DNA of 64,000 nt from assembly GCA_030432905.1 (NCBI GenBank), contig JAUILU010000003.1, positions 303,274-367,273 of the forward strand. The letters are read 5' to 3'. The position numbers and the translations under genes were made by a program. Below the pieces are notes generated by a model. It had not been told where the DNA came from. It searched no databases and saw only the letters and a list, made by a program, of their open reading frames with translations. This DNA is from Phycisphaerae bacterium. Its GTDB lineage: Bacteria > Planctomycetota > Phycisphaerae > Phycisphaerales > UBA1924. Shown here piece by piece: positions 1 to 9,895 of the stretch; within the stretch, counting starts at the first letter, position 1, and each line of letters opens with the position of its first letter.

Positions 1-825
1 ACCACCACCCTCCGGATGCTCACGGGCATCATCCGCCCACAGAAGGGCTCGATCCGCATCGCAGGCGTGGACGCCATCGCAGAGCCGACCAAGTCCCGCA
101 GGGGCTTTGGCTATCTCCCGGAGTCGGCGCCGTCCTACCCGGAGATGTCGGTGTCCGGCTTTCTGAGGTACAGATCACAGGTCCTCGGCGTGCCGCGCGG
201 CAGCCGAAAGTCGCAGATCGCAAAGGCCATGGAAGAATGCCAGCTCGGCTCGGTCGCCAAACGCCGCATCGGCCAGCTGAGCAAGGGCTACCGCCAGCGG
301 GTCGCGCTCGCCTCGGCGCTCCTGCACGACCCGAAGGTCCTGATTCTCGACGAGCCAACCAACGGCCTCGACCCGACCCAGATCCGCGAAGCCAGGTCCC
401 TCATCGGCGATCTCGCCCAAGACCGGACGGTGCTCGTCAGCTCGCACATCCTGCCGGAGATCGAAAGGACCTGCGAGCGGGTCATCATCATCGGGGCCGG
501 CAAGGTCCTCGCCGACGGCACGCCCGACGAACTCTGCCGACAGAACACCGGCGGCGGATGCATCGCCGAGTGCAAGGGCCACGGCGCCAAGATCTCTACG
601 ACACTGGCAGAGCTCTTCCCCGGAACAGAGGTCAGCACGACGCCGCTCGAGGGCGGCTGGTGGCGCGTCGAGGTCAGGACTTCTGACGCCAACGATCCGT
701 GCGAACAGGTCGGTGCAGCGCTCGGCTCGGCGCGGATCCAGATCCGCCAGCTCCGCCCCACCGTCGCCGGGCTTGAAGACGTGTTCGTCCGAGTCCTCGA
801 CGAGAGCGCAGGAGCCGAGGCATGA
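1..825 (+). CDS. ABC transporter ATP-binding protein (partial, 5' end missing)
   Basis: ATPase of an ABC-2 type exporter resembling the GldA subunit of gliding-motility-type transporters. The reading frame is open from base 1 (T-T-L-R-M), which matches the residues just after a Walker A lysine, so the true start and the P-loop lie upstream of the window. Visible motifs are the ABC signature (LSKGYRQRVALASALL), Walker B with D-loop (VLILDEPTNGLDP) and the H-loop (VSSHILPEI). The last ~90 residues form the C-terminal extension common in GldA/CcmA-like subunits. The stop overlaps the next start as ATGA (822-825), so the permease is translationally coupled. The substrate is unknown. Confidence 0.93.
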   Translation, partial: TTTLRMLTGIIRPQKGSIRIAGVDAIAEPTKSRRGFGYLPESAPSYPEMSVSGFLRYRSQVLGVPRGSRKSQIAKAMEECQLGSVAKRRIGQLSKGYRQRVALASALLHDPKVLILDEPTNGLDPTQIREARSLIGDLAQDRTVLVSSHILPEIERTCERVIIIGAGKVLADGTPDELCRQNTGGGCIAECKGHGAKISTTLAELFPGTEVSTTPLEGGWWRVEVRTSDANDPCEQVGAALGSARIQIRQLRPTVAGLEDVFVRVLDESAGAEA

Positions 826-1544
826 GCACAGCACTCGCCATCGCCAAACGCGAATTCGGCTCGCTCTTCCGCGTCCCGGTCGGCTGGATCGTCATCGCCC
901 TGTTTCTGTTTCTGACCGGGGCTGTGTTCGTGACCAGCGCGCTGCTACCCGGCGACCCCGCGACGCTCCGCTCGGTTTTCGGCACAACCACGTTCATGCT
1001 CGTGCTCGTCGCACCCGCGGTCTCGATGAGGCTCTTCAGTGAGGAACTCCGCACGGGCACCTACGAGCTGCTCGCGTCCAGCCCCGTGTCGAGCTTCCAA
1101 ATCGTCGCAGGCAAGTTCCTCGGTGCGCTCGCGTTTCTGGTGGTGATGCTGCTGCCCACGCTGATCCACGCACTGGTCCTCCGTATGGCCAGCAGCCCCG
1201 CGCCGGACCCCGGCCCGATCCTTGCCGGCTATCTCAGCCTGCTGCTCTTTGGATGCCTGTGCCTGTCGCTCGGGACCGTGGCCTCGGCGCTGACCGACAG
1301 CCAGACGCTCGCGTTCCTTGGCACCCTGCTCACGCTCGTCTGCTGGGTGCTCATCACGAACACCGCACCGAAGTTTGTCAGCCCGGAACTCGGCGCCAAG
1401 CTCGCCGCGGCGTCGTACCTCATCCGCATCGATGACTTCGCCCGCGGCGCGATCGATACCCGGCACATCGTGTTCTTCTTGTCTATATCCGCGGGCCTGC
1501 TGGTCGCCGCGGGTGCCGCTCTGGAGCACAAACGATGGCGGTAA
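822..1544 (+). CDS. ABC-2 type transporter permease (GldF-like)
   Basis: 240-residue integral membrane permease that partners the preceding ATPase. About six hydrophobic segments are visible, beginning with residues ~18-40 (VGWIVIALFLFLTGAVFV). The stretch SMRLFSEELRTGTYELL is the typical cytoplasmic motif of ABC-2 permeases such as GldF and NosY. The start codon overlaps the upstream stop (ATGA) and its own 3' end overlaps the next gene by 10 bases, so the three genes form one operon. The substrate cannot be deduced from sequence. Confidence 0.9.
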   Translation: MSTALAIAKREFGSLFRVPVGWIVIALFLFLTGAVFVTSALLPGDPATLRSVFGTTTFMLVLVAPAVSMRLFSEELRTGTYELLASSPVSSFQIVAGKFLGALAFLVVMLLPTLIHALVLRMASSPAPDPGPILAGYLSLLLFGCLCLSLGTVASALTDSQTLAFLGTLLTLVCWVLITNTAPKFVSPELGAKLAAASYLIRIDDFARGAIDTRHIVFFLSISAGLLVAAGAALEHKRWR

Positions 1545-3628
1545 CACAAACCCAGCCGAGCAAAGCCAACCGGATCGCGATCACCGCGATCGGTCTGGCC
1601 GCCACGCTCCTGATCGTCATCGCGGTCAACATGCTCGCGCACCGGTTCGCCGCGCGGTTCGATGTCACCAGCACCGGCGCACTCAAGCCCTCCGACCGTA
1701 CGTACTCGATCCTCGGCAGCCTCGAGGGAGAATCCGAGATCGTGCTCGCGGCTAACCTGATCGACCCGAGTCGAGACCGAGCCGCGTTGTCTCGCGTGCT
1801 CGACATGCTCGACGAGATCGACAAGGCCTCGGACAACGTCCGCGCAACCGTCATCAACACCGGGACAGCCGACGGCATCGACCAATACCAAGCCCTGATC
1901 GACAGGCTCTCCGCGGAACGCTCGGACGAGACACAGGCTGCTGTGGACCTGACAACCAGTGCGCAGGCCTCTCTCGAACGGCTCGGCACGCAGATGATGA
2001 CCTGGGCCGACCCTGTTCAGAACCTCGCGCAAGAGCACGAGCCGGACCGCACAGGCGTCAGCCCCTGGACCAATGAACTCCGCCAGCGCGCCTCGCAGCT
2101 CAGGGTGCGTGCCGGCGAGATCGATCAGGTCAGCGCGTACGTCCAGCAATCGCTCGGGCAGATGCTCGGCACCACGCCCGTCCCGAACGTCGGAGAGGCG
2201 CGGAACGTCATCCAGCAGGCCCACGGCGTGATTGCCTCGGTTGTTCAGGAACAGCTCGAAGACCTGCTCAGGCGCGCTCAGGACCCGAAGATCTCCGCCG
2301 CGGGCAGGACCTCGGCGACGAACCTCGCCCGCCAGATGCAGACGGCTCTGGATGAAGCCGCGATCGTGATCGACGCGATCAAGACGAGCCCGTTGCCCGT
2401 GCTCTCGCGCGTCGCACAGGCACTGGCCAGCGGCGAGGCCGCGATCATCATTGGCGCCGACGGGCAGAGCCTGAGCGCGATCTCGATCGATGATCTCGCG
2501 CCCCCCGCCCAGCCGGGCGTTGCAAGAATCGACGCGGGCCGACGCGCTGAGTCGCTGCTTGGAAGTGCGCTCGCGGCGACCTCACAATCGATCCCCGTCA
2601 CGACAGCGGTGCTCATCCACGGCACCGACGCACGCATCCTCACCGAACGCGGCGCACTCGATCAGCTTCTTGAGAGCATGGCGATTCGGAACGTGCGATG
2701 GATCGAGTGGCCCGTGAGTCTGTCGCCCGAGAAGCCCGCCGAGGTTGCGTTGCTCGCCGACGACCCGAACACGATGTACGTCGTGGTCGGGATGAGCATG
2801 TCATCGCAGGGCGCCGCCGAGCGCGCGATCCGAACCGGCGCCGTGCTCGATGATCTGATTGAATCCGGCAAGAACGTGCTGGTGTGCCTGTCACCCTCGA
2901 CGATGCCGGGCGAGGGTGCACCCGACCCGATGTCCGAGCCGCTCAAGGCGTTCGGACTCGACGCCGACACGGGCCGACCGACGCTCGTCGATAAACCGAT
3001 CGGCGATCGCAGGTTCGTCGAGTGGGAACAGCTGATCCTGCCCGGCGAAACCGGCAGCCCGCTCGCCGAGGTCGTCAAGGGCATGCCGACGCGGCTGACC
3101 TGGCCCATCGCCATCGACCGAACCGAAGACGTGGGCACCGCCTGGCCCCTGATCCGGAGCCAAGCCGACAACATCTGGCGCGAAGCAGAATGGTTCGGCT
3201 ACTGGCTCGAGCGTGATGTGAACAGGCCAAACGTCGCCAACCCGCCCGCGCCCGGCGGCTCGCGTGACGGCGAGGTCGGCCAAGGCGCTTTCGCGTGGGC
3301 AGTCGAACGCCCAACCGAAACGGGCACACAGCGCGTGGTCGTCGTCGGCTCGCACCTCTGGCTCTTCGACATGGTCGCAAGGCGCACCGCTTCGATCGAC
3401 GGCAAGGTCGGTGAAACCAGTCAAGGCAACACCGAGTTTGCGCACGCGATCGTCAGCTGGCTGACCTACCAAGACGACATGATCGCCCGGAGCGCCGAGG
3501 CCGAGTCGTTCCCGATCGTCCAGCCGATGGACCCGGCGCGGCTCTCAGCGGCCAGATGGTTCTTCATCGGCGGGCTCCCGCTGCTCGTTCTCATCCTCGG
3601 CGCTGTGGTCCGGCTCATCGGCGGGTAG
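1535..3628 (+). CDS. GldG-like ABC transporter auxiliary protein
   Basis: 697-residue protein with one N-terminal membrane segment (residues ~14-33, ITAIGLAATLLIVIAVNML), a large extracytoplasmic region and one C-terminal membrane segment (WFFIGGLPLLVLILGAVVRL). This layout, and the position after an ATPase and an ABC-2 permease, matches the GldG/ABC_transp_aux family described in gliding bacteria and widespread in planctomycetes. Residues ~130-300 are rich in Gln, Ala and Leu and may form helical bundles not found in shorter relatives. Its likely role is as a periplasmic partner of the exporter; gliding itself should not be inferred. Confidence 0.82.
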   Translation: MAVTQTQPSKANRIAITAIGLAATLLIVIAVNMLAHRFAARFDVTSTGALKPSDRTYSILGSLEGESEIVLAANLIDPSRDRAALSRVLDMLDEIDKASDNVRATVINTGTADGIDQYQALIDRLSAERSDETQAAVDLTTSAQASLERLGTQMMTWADPVQNLAQEHEPDRTGVSPWTNELRQRASQLRVRAGEIDQVSAYVQQSLGQMLGTTPVPNVGEARNVIQQAHGVIASVVQEQLEDLLRRAQDPKISAAGRTSATNLARQMQTALDEAAIVIDAIKTSPLPVLSRVAQALASGEAAIIIGADGQSLSAISIDDLAPPAQPGVARIDAGRRAESLLGSALAATSQSIPVTTAVLIHGTDARILTERGALDQLLESMAIRNVRWIEWPVSLSPEKPAEVALLADDPNTMYVVVGMSMSSQGAAERAIRTGAVLDDLIESGKNVLVCLSPSTMPGEGAPDPMSEPLKAFGLDADTGRPTLVDKPIGDRRFVEWEQLILPGETGSPLAEVVKGMPTRLTWPIAIDRTEDVGTAWPLIRSQADNIWREAEWFGYWLERDVNRPNVANPPAPGGSRDGEVGQGAFAWAVERPTETGTQRVVVVGSHLWLFDMVARRTASIDGKVGETSQGNTEFAHAIVSWLTYQDDMIARSAEAESFPIVQPMDPARLSAARWFFIGGLPLLVLILGAVVRLIGG

Positions 3629-4087
3629 CACCTCACGCCCGAGCCGAATACCGGGCACCTCACTCGGCTCCTTCTTGCTCCGAATGTGATACCGCTTGCG
3701 CGCCCTGCGTCGGCCGGATCGGCTCGAGGCTTCCTGCATCGTCGAGCCGCACTCCGGGCATGGGTCGCCCGCAAAGATCTCTTCTTTCAGATCGGACAGG
3801 TCATACAGGCACGACTTGCAGTGGAGCTCGCCGCGTGGCAGATCGATGGGCAGCATCACAAGAAACAGAGAGACCGCTCCTACCAGAATGATGTACGGGT
3901 ACAGCAGCACACGGAACACCGCGACGTACTCGTCGTAGTTGAACGTTCGAGCGATCTCGAGATGGACGCGGTTGACCAGCAGAAGGAACAGGACGCCGCC
4001 GACAAGCACCGCGAAACCTACGGGCCTTCGCCGGCCGCGGAATGCCCCGTACCACACGAGGACAGCATAGAAAACAAAGAGTAGCAT
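3545..4087 (-). CDS. Small membrane protein with zinc-ribbon-like motif
   Basis: 180-residue protein with three hydrophobic segments (residues ~1-15, ~24-40 and ~65-83), followed by a cytoplasmic tail with two CxxC pairs (CKSC and CPEC, 25 residues apart) typical of a small zinc ribbon. The end of the protein is strongly acidic. Its 3' 84 bases overlap the 3' end of the convergent GldG-like gene, an unusually long overlap, so the acidic tail deserves caution. The start lies 7 bases downstream of the next minus-strand gene, suggesting co-transcription. I do not recognise a named family. Confidence 0.6.
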   Translation of the reverse strand: MLLFVFYAVLVWYGAFRGRRRPVGFAVLVGGVLFLLLVNRVHLEIARTFNYDEYVAVFRVLLYPYIILVGAVSLFLVMLPIDLPRGELHCKSCLYDLSDLKEEIFAGDPCPECGSTMQEASSRSGRRRARKRYHIRSKKEPSEVPGIRLGREVLPADEPDHSAEDENEQREPADEEPSGR

Positions 4088-4093
4088 TTGACT

Positions 4094-5014
4094 CTAAAGC
4101 CCGGGATCGGAGCCCTTGTTCCCCGCCTTTCTGCGTGCAATATAGGCAGAACTTACCAACCCCACGGGAACCACCACGACCAACTCCGCGGCTCGGTTCA
4201 CGAGCGAGGCGGCGATCCCGATCTCATTGGTCACCCCCACCACGACGATCGCCGCGACGACGCTGATGGCCCATTCGACCACACCTAGCCCGGCCCCGGT
4301 AAGCGGGAAGAGCGACGCGAGCTGCACGGCCGCCGCGATGAGCAGAGCCGCTGCGGGGTTAATGTCCGCACCGACGATCTTGAAGCACACCCACATCCGC
4401 AGCGCCCAGACGAGCATGTCGCCGTAGCGGATCAGCAGCGCAATCCGCAAATCCAACCTCGGCACCGACCCCGCCGGGCTTCTGTCCCCCGCGATTCCCG
4501 CGAGCACGTACACACCAACCGACGTCGCGACGAGCACCGCCGAACCGATCGCAACACCCTCGGCGAATGCGATCCCGATCGCCAGCATGTGAGCCGCGGC
4601 GAGCCCCGACATCAACGCCAGAGCCACCGATACCGCGACAGATGACTTGAGAGACACGCCGTGTACGATCTTGTGGAATGCGAGCCTGCCGATCAGCCCG
4701 GGGCGGAGCGGGAGATAGTTGAGCAGCCAGGCCGAGCCGATGAGCGCGGTCATGTCACCCAGCGGCACCTTGCCGAATTTCCGCATGAGCACCCAGAACG
4801 AGACCGCGACCAAGCCGGCGTTTGCGATCGGAAGCAGCAGCGCCATCACGATAAGCCAGACCGGCGCGTTGCGTGCGGACTCCGTGGCTTGCTGGAGGTC
4901 CTGCTGTTTCTGTGTGAGGACAAACACCGCTGCCGCGATCAGCAGCACACCGATCGCAAACCCAGCGAGTCGCTTGGCTTTCTGGTTGCGAGAAGGTGCG
5001 GCGGCCCGTGTCAA
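4094..5014 (-). CDS. Lysylphosphatidylglycerol synthase TM-region-like membrane protein
   Basis: 306-residue polytopic membrane protein with about eight predicted segments, resembling the UPF0104/LPG_synthase_TM family. The family pattern is visible in the middle (SAWLLNYLPLRPGLIGRLA) and near the end (PLTGAGLGVVEWAISV). Such proteins form the membrane part of MprF-type enzymes or act as standalone integral proteins of unknown substrate; no catalytic aminoacyl-transferase domain is attached here. It starts with TTG, overlapping the stop of the upstream gene (TTGA), and is therefore probably coupled to it. Confidence 0.72.
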   Translation of the reverse strand: MTRAAAPSRNQKAKRLAGFAIGVLLIAAAVFVLTQKQQDLQQATESARNAPVWLIVMALLLPIANAGLVAVSFWVLMRKFGKVPLGDMTALIGSAWLLNYLPLRPGLIGRLAFHKIVHGVSLKSSVAVSVALALMSGLAAAHMLAIGIAFAEGVAIGSAVLVATSVGVYVLAGIAGDRSPAGSVPRLDLRIALLIRYGDMLVWALRMWVCFKIVGADINPAAALLIAAAVQLASLFPLTGAGLGVVEWAISVVAAIVVVGVTNEIGIAASLVNRAAELVVVVPVGLVSSAYIARRKAGNKGSDPGL

Positions 5015-7524
5015 GGCTGGACGGCTTCCTCGTGCTCAGGCGGCGCGGGCTTGTGAGAACCGATCGGCGGCATGAATGCGTAGCCAGTCGGCGAATCGGC
5101 GCTCAGCCGATCGGTCAGCAATCGAGCCAGCTCCGAGAGTTTCGGATTATCCGAAGCCGCGGCACGAGCGAGCGCCGGGGCTTCTGCGACCTGGACCCGC
5201 GACAGCATGCCCGCGGCGAGGGCGGCCGGGTCGGTGTCAGAGAGAATCACAGAATCGAGTGTTTCCATGCCCGGGCACAGCACACGGTGCGGCGCGAGTG
5301 CAATCACCGCCAGACGACCCTTGCGCGAAAGGCCCGCATACCGCGATGACAAGACCTCGGCGATCCGTTGGACCTCTGCCGCGGTCGGGCTGCCGTTGGG
5401 GCGGTTTGGATCGACAAGCGCCGAGCGGATCGTCGGAAGAAGCCCGATCAAACGTTCTTCTTCGTACACCTCGAGTTCACGCGCAAGATCAGCGAGCGAT
5501 GCACGGACACGCTGGTCCGGCTTGCGTGTCAGCAGTGGTGTCTCGGCGCTGAGGCACATCGGTCCCGCTTGGTACATCCGGCCTGTGCCAACAACAAAGC
5601 CTTGCAGCAGGTGCCACCTGCTACGCACGGTGTGCGCCGACTTCAGGTCCGCGATCCAGCCTGTCTCACCCGGGTCGGGCCAGATCTCGAGTGTCAAGCT
5701 CTCGCCCGGCGTCAGGCGGAGCTTGTGGTGCATGTCCACGACTTCTGGTTTCAGCACCGACGCAACATTGAACGAACCGATGGTCATCGATGGAGAGATC
5801 ATGAGCCGGGAGTTGATCGGCCTGTCGCTGCCGACGGCGAGCGCGATCGGCGATGTGTTTCGGATGTTGAACTTGATTACGGGCTGCGAGTAGGCGTCGA
5901 TGCTCTGGCTTTCGAGGCTCGCGGTGACCGACATCATCCTTACCGGGTTACCTGCGATGCTATCGAACCAGAACGGGACGGCCTCTGCAATCGAACGCAT
6001 GGCGTCGGTGTGCTCGGAGTACACGAGCTCTTCGCCGGTGAGATCCTCGAACCGGAAACGCGCGTAAGCGCCGATCGGGGTAATCTGTGAAAACAGAGCC
6101 GTGGTCTTGAACGCCTCCGCGGCTTCGGCGTTCCGCCCCGCGGCTTCTAGCGACAGGCCGTACCCGACCGAGCCGAGTGTCGAGACTTTCGAGAGCGGCT
6201 CAAAGAGTGCGACGGCTTCTTCGACCTGTCCACGCCTGAGCACGATCAGCGAATCGATTACCGCCAGTTGGGCGTCGCCCGAATTGCCGAGCAGAGAGCG
6301 GAGCTGGTCAACATCGGACATAACCGCATCGCCCTGCTTGCCCGCAACAAGATTGGAAACGATCAACTCAGAACCAAGCACCGCGGCTTGCTGGAGCAAC
6401 GAGTTGCGTAGTTCCGGGTTCTCTGCTACGGCTGGCGTCCGGAGTCGTTCTGCGATGCTGTCGATCTCGGGCCGGATGCTGTCGGCGAGATCCTTGAGCG
6501 ACCGCTCAACAACGACATCATCACCGATCGACGCGGCCGCGAGCACGCGGATGCGTTCGTTGTGAATCGGCAGACGCACATCTTCAGGCCTCGTCACGTT
6601 TTCAGTGAGCTGCTCGGCCTCTTCGAGCTGCCTGATGCGCAGCCGAGCGTTATCTCGCTGGACCTGCAGCAGCTGTTCAAATTCAGACAGCACACGCGCA
6701 GCGCCGAAGTTCTGCCAGCGGAGCACCGTCGTCTCGGTGTCGATGCCAACATCGTTCGTAATGCCATCGGTCGCAATGAGCCGGCGGGCGGTGTCGTGGA
6801 ATCGCTGGGCCTGCATGAACTCGCCGTGCTTTGATAGCTCGGCGGCTACTGCGAAGTACAGATTCGGGTCGATCGGGTCGGCGCGGAGCAGGTTGATCGC
6901 AAGCTCAAGATTTCCGACCGGATCATCGCGGCGCTCTTGGTAGAACGCGGCCGCAAGCGCGGCGGCCTCCTTGTTCGACGAATCGAGCGAGGTCGCCATT
7001 GCGAGATGGCGAACGAATTGCTTGTCGTTGCCCTGTTCGCGATAGAGCAGGGCCGCGTCGAGCGCGAGCCGGCTGCGGACCGCGGGGTCGGGGATCGCCC
7101 CGACGGCGTCCTCACTTAGGTACCGCGCGTACACATCGAGACGCTCTTGAACAGTCTGTTTTTGGCTGACGTTCCACGAGAGCAATCGCAGCTGCGCAAC
7201 CGAGTCGCTCGGATCAATCTTGACCAACTCGCGTGTCGCGAGCATGACCGCCTCTTCGTTGCCGGCTGCGCGGTGCGCCTCGATGAGCCTGCGCCAGAGC
7301 GAGGCATCGTCGGGTGTGACTCCAAGCGCGATCTCAAGCATCGCCGCGGTAATCTGGTAGTCGCGGATACTGGCGGTCGGCTGCTGGCGGAGATCGAGGA
7401 CCGAGATGCGCGTGATCGCGCTGGCGACGAGCTCGTCGTTGTCTGGCTGCGCCGCCAGTGTCGGCGCCACCACCAGCCCGACCAACGTAACCATCAAGAG
7501 GCGAAAGCGAGCCAAAGCTGTCAT
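5011..7524 (-). CDS. Large secreted protein with TPR-like helical repeats, unknown function
   Basis: 837-residue protein. The frame stays open to 7938, but the start chosen at 7524 gives a signal peptide (MTALARFRLLMVTLVGLVV, cleavage near TLAAQ) and overlaps the stop of the upstream gene as ATGA. Residues ~30-450 look like TPR or related helical hairpins (for example LAAAFYQERRDDPVGNLELA). The C-terminal half is mixed and unrecognised. It probably works outside the cytoplasm as a scaffold or binding protein. It sits between two membrane-protein genes and is probably co-transcribed with both. Confidence 0.72.
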   Translation of the reverse strand: MTALARFRLLMVTLVGLVVAPTLAAQPDNDELVASAITRISVLDLRQQPTASIRDYQITAAMLEIALGVTPDDASLWRRLIEAHRAAGNEEAVMLATRELVKIDPSDSVAQLRLLSWNVSQKQTVQERLDVYARYLSEDAVGAIPDPAVRSRLALDAALLYREQGNDKQFVRHLAMATSLDSSNKEAAALAAAFYQERRDDPVGNLELAINLLRADPIDPNLYFAVAAELSKHGEFMQAQRFHDTARRLIATDGITNDVGIDTETTVLRWQNFGAARVLSEFEQLLQVQRDNARLRIRQLEEAEQLTENVTRPEDVRLPIHNERIRVLAAASIGDDVVVERSLKDLADSIRPEIDSIAERLRTPAVAENPELRNSLLQQAAVLGSELIVSNLVAGKQGDAVMSDVDQLRSLLGNSGDAQLAVIDSLIVLRRGQVEEAVALFEPLSKVSTLGSVGYGLSLEAAGRNAEAAEAFKTTALFSQITPIGAYARFRFEDLTGEELVYSEHTDAMRSIAEAVPFWFDSIAGNPVRMMSVTASLESQSIDAYSQPVIKFNIRNTSPIALAVGSDRPINSRLMISPSMTIGSFNVASVLKPEVVDMHHKLRLTPGESLTLEIWPDPGETGWIADLKSAHTVRSRWHLLQGFVVGTGRMYQAGPMCLSAETPLLTRKPDQRVRASLADLARELEVYEEERLIGLLPTIRSALVDPNRPNGSPTAAEVQRIAEVLSSRYAGLSRKGRLAVIALAPHRVLCPGMETLDSVILSDTDPAALAAGMLSRVQVAEAPALARAAASDNPKLSELARLLTDRLSADSPTGYAFMPPIGSHKPAPPEHEEAVQP

Positions 7525-7832
7525 AGAACGAACCCCGTCACCATTAACACACCGATCGCTGCCAGGCACAGAAGCCCGAGGCACGCGATCGCTAACTCCG
7601 TCAGCCAGATCATCGGCAATCGCCCGGCCTGCGGGCAAATCCGATCTGCGACCATGAACATGAATACGAACTGACCGCCGCCGATGCTCGCCAGACCCAG
7701 AAGAATCCAAACAATTGGGTCGAGTCCCATCGCCGAGTGGAGCCAGTCGTCGTTCGAGTGCGCGAAGAGCGACAGTCCGAAAACAACCATCGCCGCCGCC
7801 CACGCCGAGGCAACGATCGAAAGCAGTGTCAT
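7521..7832 (-). CDS. Small integral membrane protein, unknown
   Basis: About 103 residues with three to four hydrophobic segments covering nearly the whole protein (for example LLSIVASAWAAAMVVFGLSL and VWILLGLASIGGGQFVFMFM). The start at 7832 places the first membrane segment at the N-terminus; in-frame alternatives are ATG at 7892 and TTG at 7910. No strong ribosome binding site separates them. The stop overlaps the start of the large secreted protein gene (ATGA), so the two are translationally coupled. No family recognised. Confidence 0.55.
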   Translation of the reverse strand: MTLLSIVASAWAAAMVVFGLSLFAHSNDDWLHSAMGLDPIVWILLGLASIGGGQFVFMFMVADRICPQAGRLPMIWLTELAIACLGLLCLAAIGVLMVTGFVL

Positions 7833-7944
7833 ACTGGCCCGCCTGATCAACGGCACTCCGGTCACTCCATGCGGGCACAATTGCCCCGCCATGAAGCCTA
7901 CCACGCCCAAACGCCCGGGGTAAATCCTCTCCGAGCACGACCCG

Positions 7945-9705
7945 CTAGCCCATCATCATGGACATCAGGAACTCGGCGTTGCTCTTGGATTTCTCGAGTC
8001 GGCCCTTGAAGAACTCCATCGCCTCGACCACGTTCATGTCGGCGAGGATCTTGCGGAGCTTGTAGGTCAGCTCCAGCTCCTTCGGGTCCATCAGCAGCTC
8101 CTCGCGGCGGGTGCCCGAGGCCGAGACGTCGATCGCCGGGTAGACACGCTTCTCGACCAGCCTGCGGTCGAGGTGCAACTCCGAGTTGCCCGTGCCCTTG
8201 AACTCCTCGAAGATGACCTCGTCCATCCGGCTGCCCGTGTCAACGAGGGCGGTGCCGATGATGGTGAGCGAGCCGCCGTTCTCGATCGCGCGAGCCGCGC
8301 CGAAGAACTTCTTGGGCCGCTGCAGCGCGTTGGCGTCGAGACCGCCGGTCATGATCTTGCCCGAGTGCGGGATGTCCGCGTTGTACGCGCGGGCGAGCCT
8401 TGTGATCGAGTCGAGGAAGATGACGACATCATCGCCGAACTCGACCATGCGCTTGGCTTTCTCGATCACAACCTCGGCGACCTGCACGTGTCGCGAGCTC
8501 TGCTCGTCGAACGTGCTCGCGACAACCTCGACCGAATCCGCCGAGTGACGCTTGAAATCCGTGACTTCTTCCGGGCGCTCGTCAACAAGCAGCACGATGA
8601 TCTTGGTGTCGGGGAAGTTCTTGGTGATGCCCGCGGCCATCTGCTGGAGCAGGACCGTCTTACCAGTTCTGGGCGGCGCGACGATGAGCGCTCGCTGGCC
8701 CTTGCCGAGCGGTGCGACGAGATCGACCACACGGGTCTCGATGCGCTCGGGGGTTGTTTCGAGGATGAATCGCTCTTCTGGGTGGAGCGGGACGAGGTCT
8801 TCGAAGTTGGGAAGGTTGCGGACTTCTGCCGGGGACCGGCCGTTGATCTTGTCCACACGGAGCAGCGCGAAGTAGCGCTCGTTCTCCTTTGGTGGGCGGA
8901 CGGCTCCGCTGACGACCATGCCCCTGCGGAGCCCGAATCTGCGGACCTGGCTCGGGGAGACGTAGATGTCGTCGGGGCCGGGCAGATAGCTCTGTTCCGG
9001 TGCGCGGAGGAACCCAAAGCCGTCCTGCATGATCTCGATCGTGCCCTCGCCGATCATGAGGCCCTGCTTGGCGGCGCGGGCCTTGAGAATCTTGAAAATC
9101 AGGTCCTGCTTAGCCAGGCTCTGGAACTCTTCGAGCCCCTCTTTTTCGGCGACCGGGGCGAGCTCCTCGACGGTCATCTTCTGGAGGACGCCGATCGTGA
9201 TCGAATCATCGATGTCGGTGCCCTTGGCTTCGATGGCCTTCTCGAGTTCGCGTGCTTCGCGTTCGAGTTCTTCGTCGCTTGGCAGGAGGTGGCCCGGGAT
9301 GCCCGAATTGTTGTTGTTCTGACGAGGACCGCCGTTCTGCGGCGTCATGTTCGCGCCGCGGCGCTTCTTCTTCCGGCGACGCTTGTTGTTGCCCTGCTGG
9401 CCGTTCTCGCCGTTGCGTTGGTTGTTGTCGCCGCCGCCCTGCTGCTGGTCGCCGCTGTCCGAGCCCGATTCCTTCGGTGCTTTCGCTTCGGAGTCCTTGG
9501 GCTTTGATTCAGGCTTGGGCGCATCCACCTTGGGCGACTCGGCCTTGGGCTTGGATTCGACGGAGGCGTCGGCACTGGCGGCGGCCTTCTTTGTGACCCG
9601 CTTCTTCGTGACCTTCTTCGTGGTGGTCTCGGCCGAGTCGGACGCGGCTTTGCGCTTGGTGCGCGTTTTCGGGGCCTCGTCGCCGGCTTCCTTGGTCTTC
9701 GCCAT
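7945..9705 (-). CDS. rho: Transcription termination factor Rho
   Basis: 586-residue hexameric RNA helicase that terminates transcription. In order: a ~170-residue low-complexity extension rich in Lys, Ala, Ser, Glu, then Gln/Asn/Gly and a basic [11 protein letters not shown] patch; the Rho N-terminal helical domain (from ~172, [18 protein letters not shown]); the cold-shock-like RNA-binding domain (~220-290, [19 protein letters not shown]); and the ATPase core with Walker A ([14 protein letters not shown], ~residue 340), Walker B ([18 protein letters not shown]) and the Q/R-loop region. E. coli Rho has 419 residues, so almost all extra length is the N-terminal extension. It is a single-gene unit followed upstream by ~190 bases without a gene. 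Confidence 0.97.
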   Translation of the reverse strand: MAKTKEAGDEAPKTRTKRKAASDSAETTTKKVTKKRVTKKAAASADASVESKPKAESPKVDAPKPESKPKDSEAKAPKESGSDSGDQQQGGGDNNQRNGENGQQGNNKRRRKKKRRGANMTPQNGGPRQNNNNSGIPGHLLPSDEELEREARELEKAIEAKGTDIDDSITIGVLQKMTVEELAPVAEKEGLEEFQSLAKQDLIFKILKARAAKQGLMIGEGTIEIMQDGFGFLRAPEQSYLPGPDDIYVSPSQVRRFGLRRGMVVSGAVRPPKENERYFALLRVDKINGRSPAEVRNLPNFEDLVPLHPEERFILETTPERIETRVVDLVAPLGKGQRALIVAPPRTGKTVLLQQMAAGITKNFPDTKIIVLLVDERPEEVTDFKRHSADSVEVVASTFDEQSSRHVQVAEVVIEKAKRMVEFGDDVVIFLDSITRLARAYNADIPHSGKIMTGGLDANALQRPKKFFGAARAIENGGSLTIIGTALVDTGSRMDEVIFEEFKGTGNSELHLDRRLVEKRVYPAIDVSASGTRREELLMDPKELELTYKLRKILADMNVVEAMEFFKGRLEKSKSNAEFLMSMMMG

Positions 9706-9895
9706 GAAAATCGATCCTTCGATACGGGAGAAAGAGCCAGACCCTGCTTAGGAGAGTCTCTGTTGTGAATCGGGTTGATCGCGGATGCATCGACCTAGAG
9801 CCGACAGCACACGCGGGTGCGTCTTGAACCGGCACACTGGGGACTCGGCGGCACGTTCTGCCAGGCCGAATTCAGGTGCGTGAGTGTAAACCGAA

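Noticed and set aside
7525..7938. Upstream extension of the large secreted protein
   Set aside because: The frame is open, but it would cover the small membrane protein gene and bury the signal peptide; the ATGA-coupled start at 7524 is better.
8173..9507. 444-codon plus-strand frame opposite rho
   Set aside because: It is the mirror of the strongly supported Rho gene; the protein is Leu/Asp/Ala-rich without motifs or a binding site.
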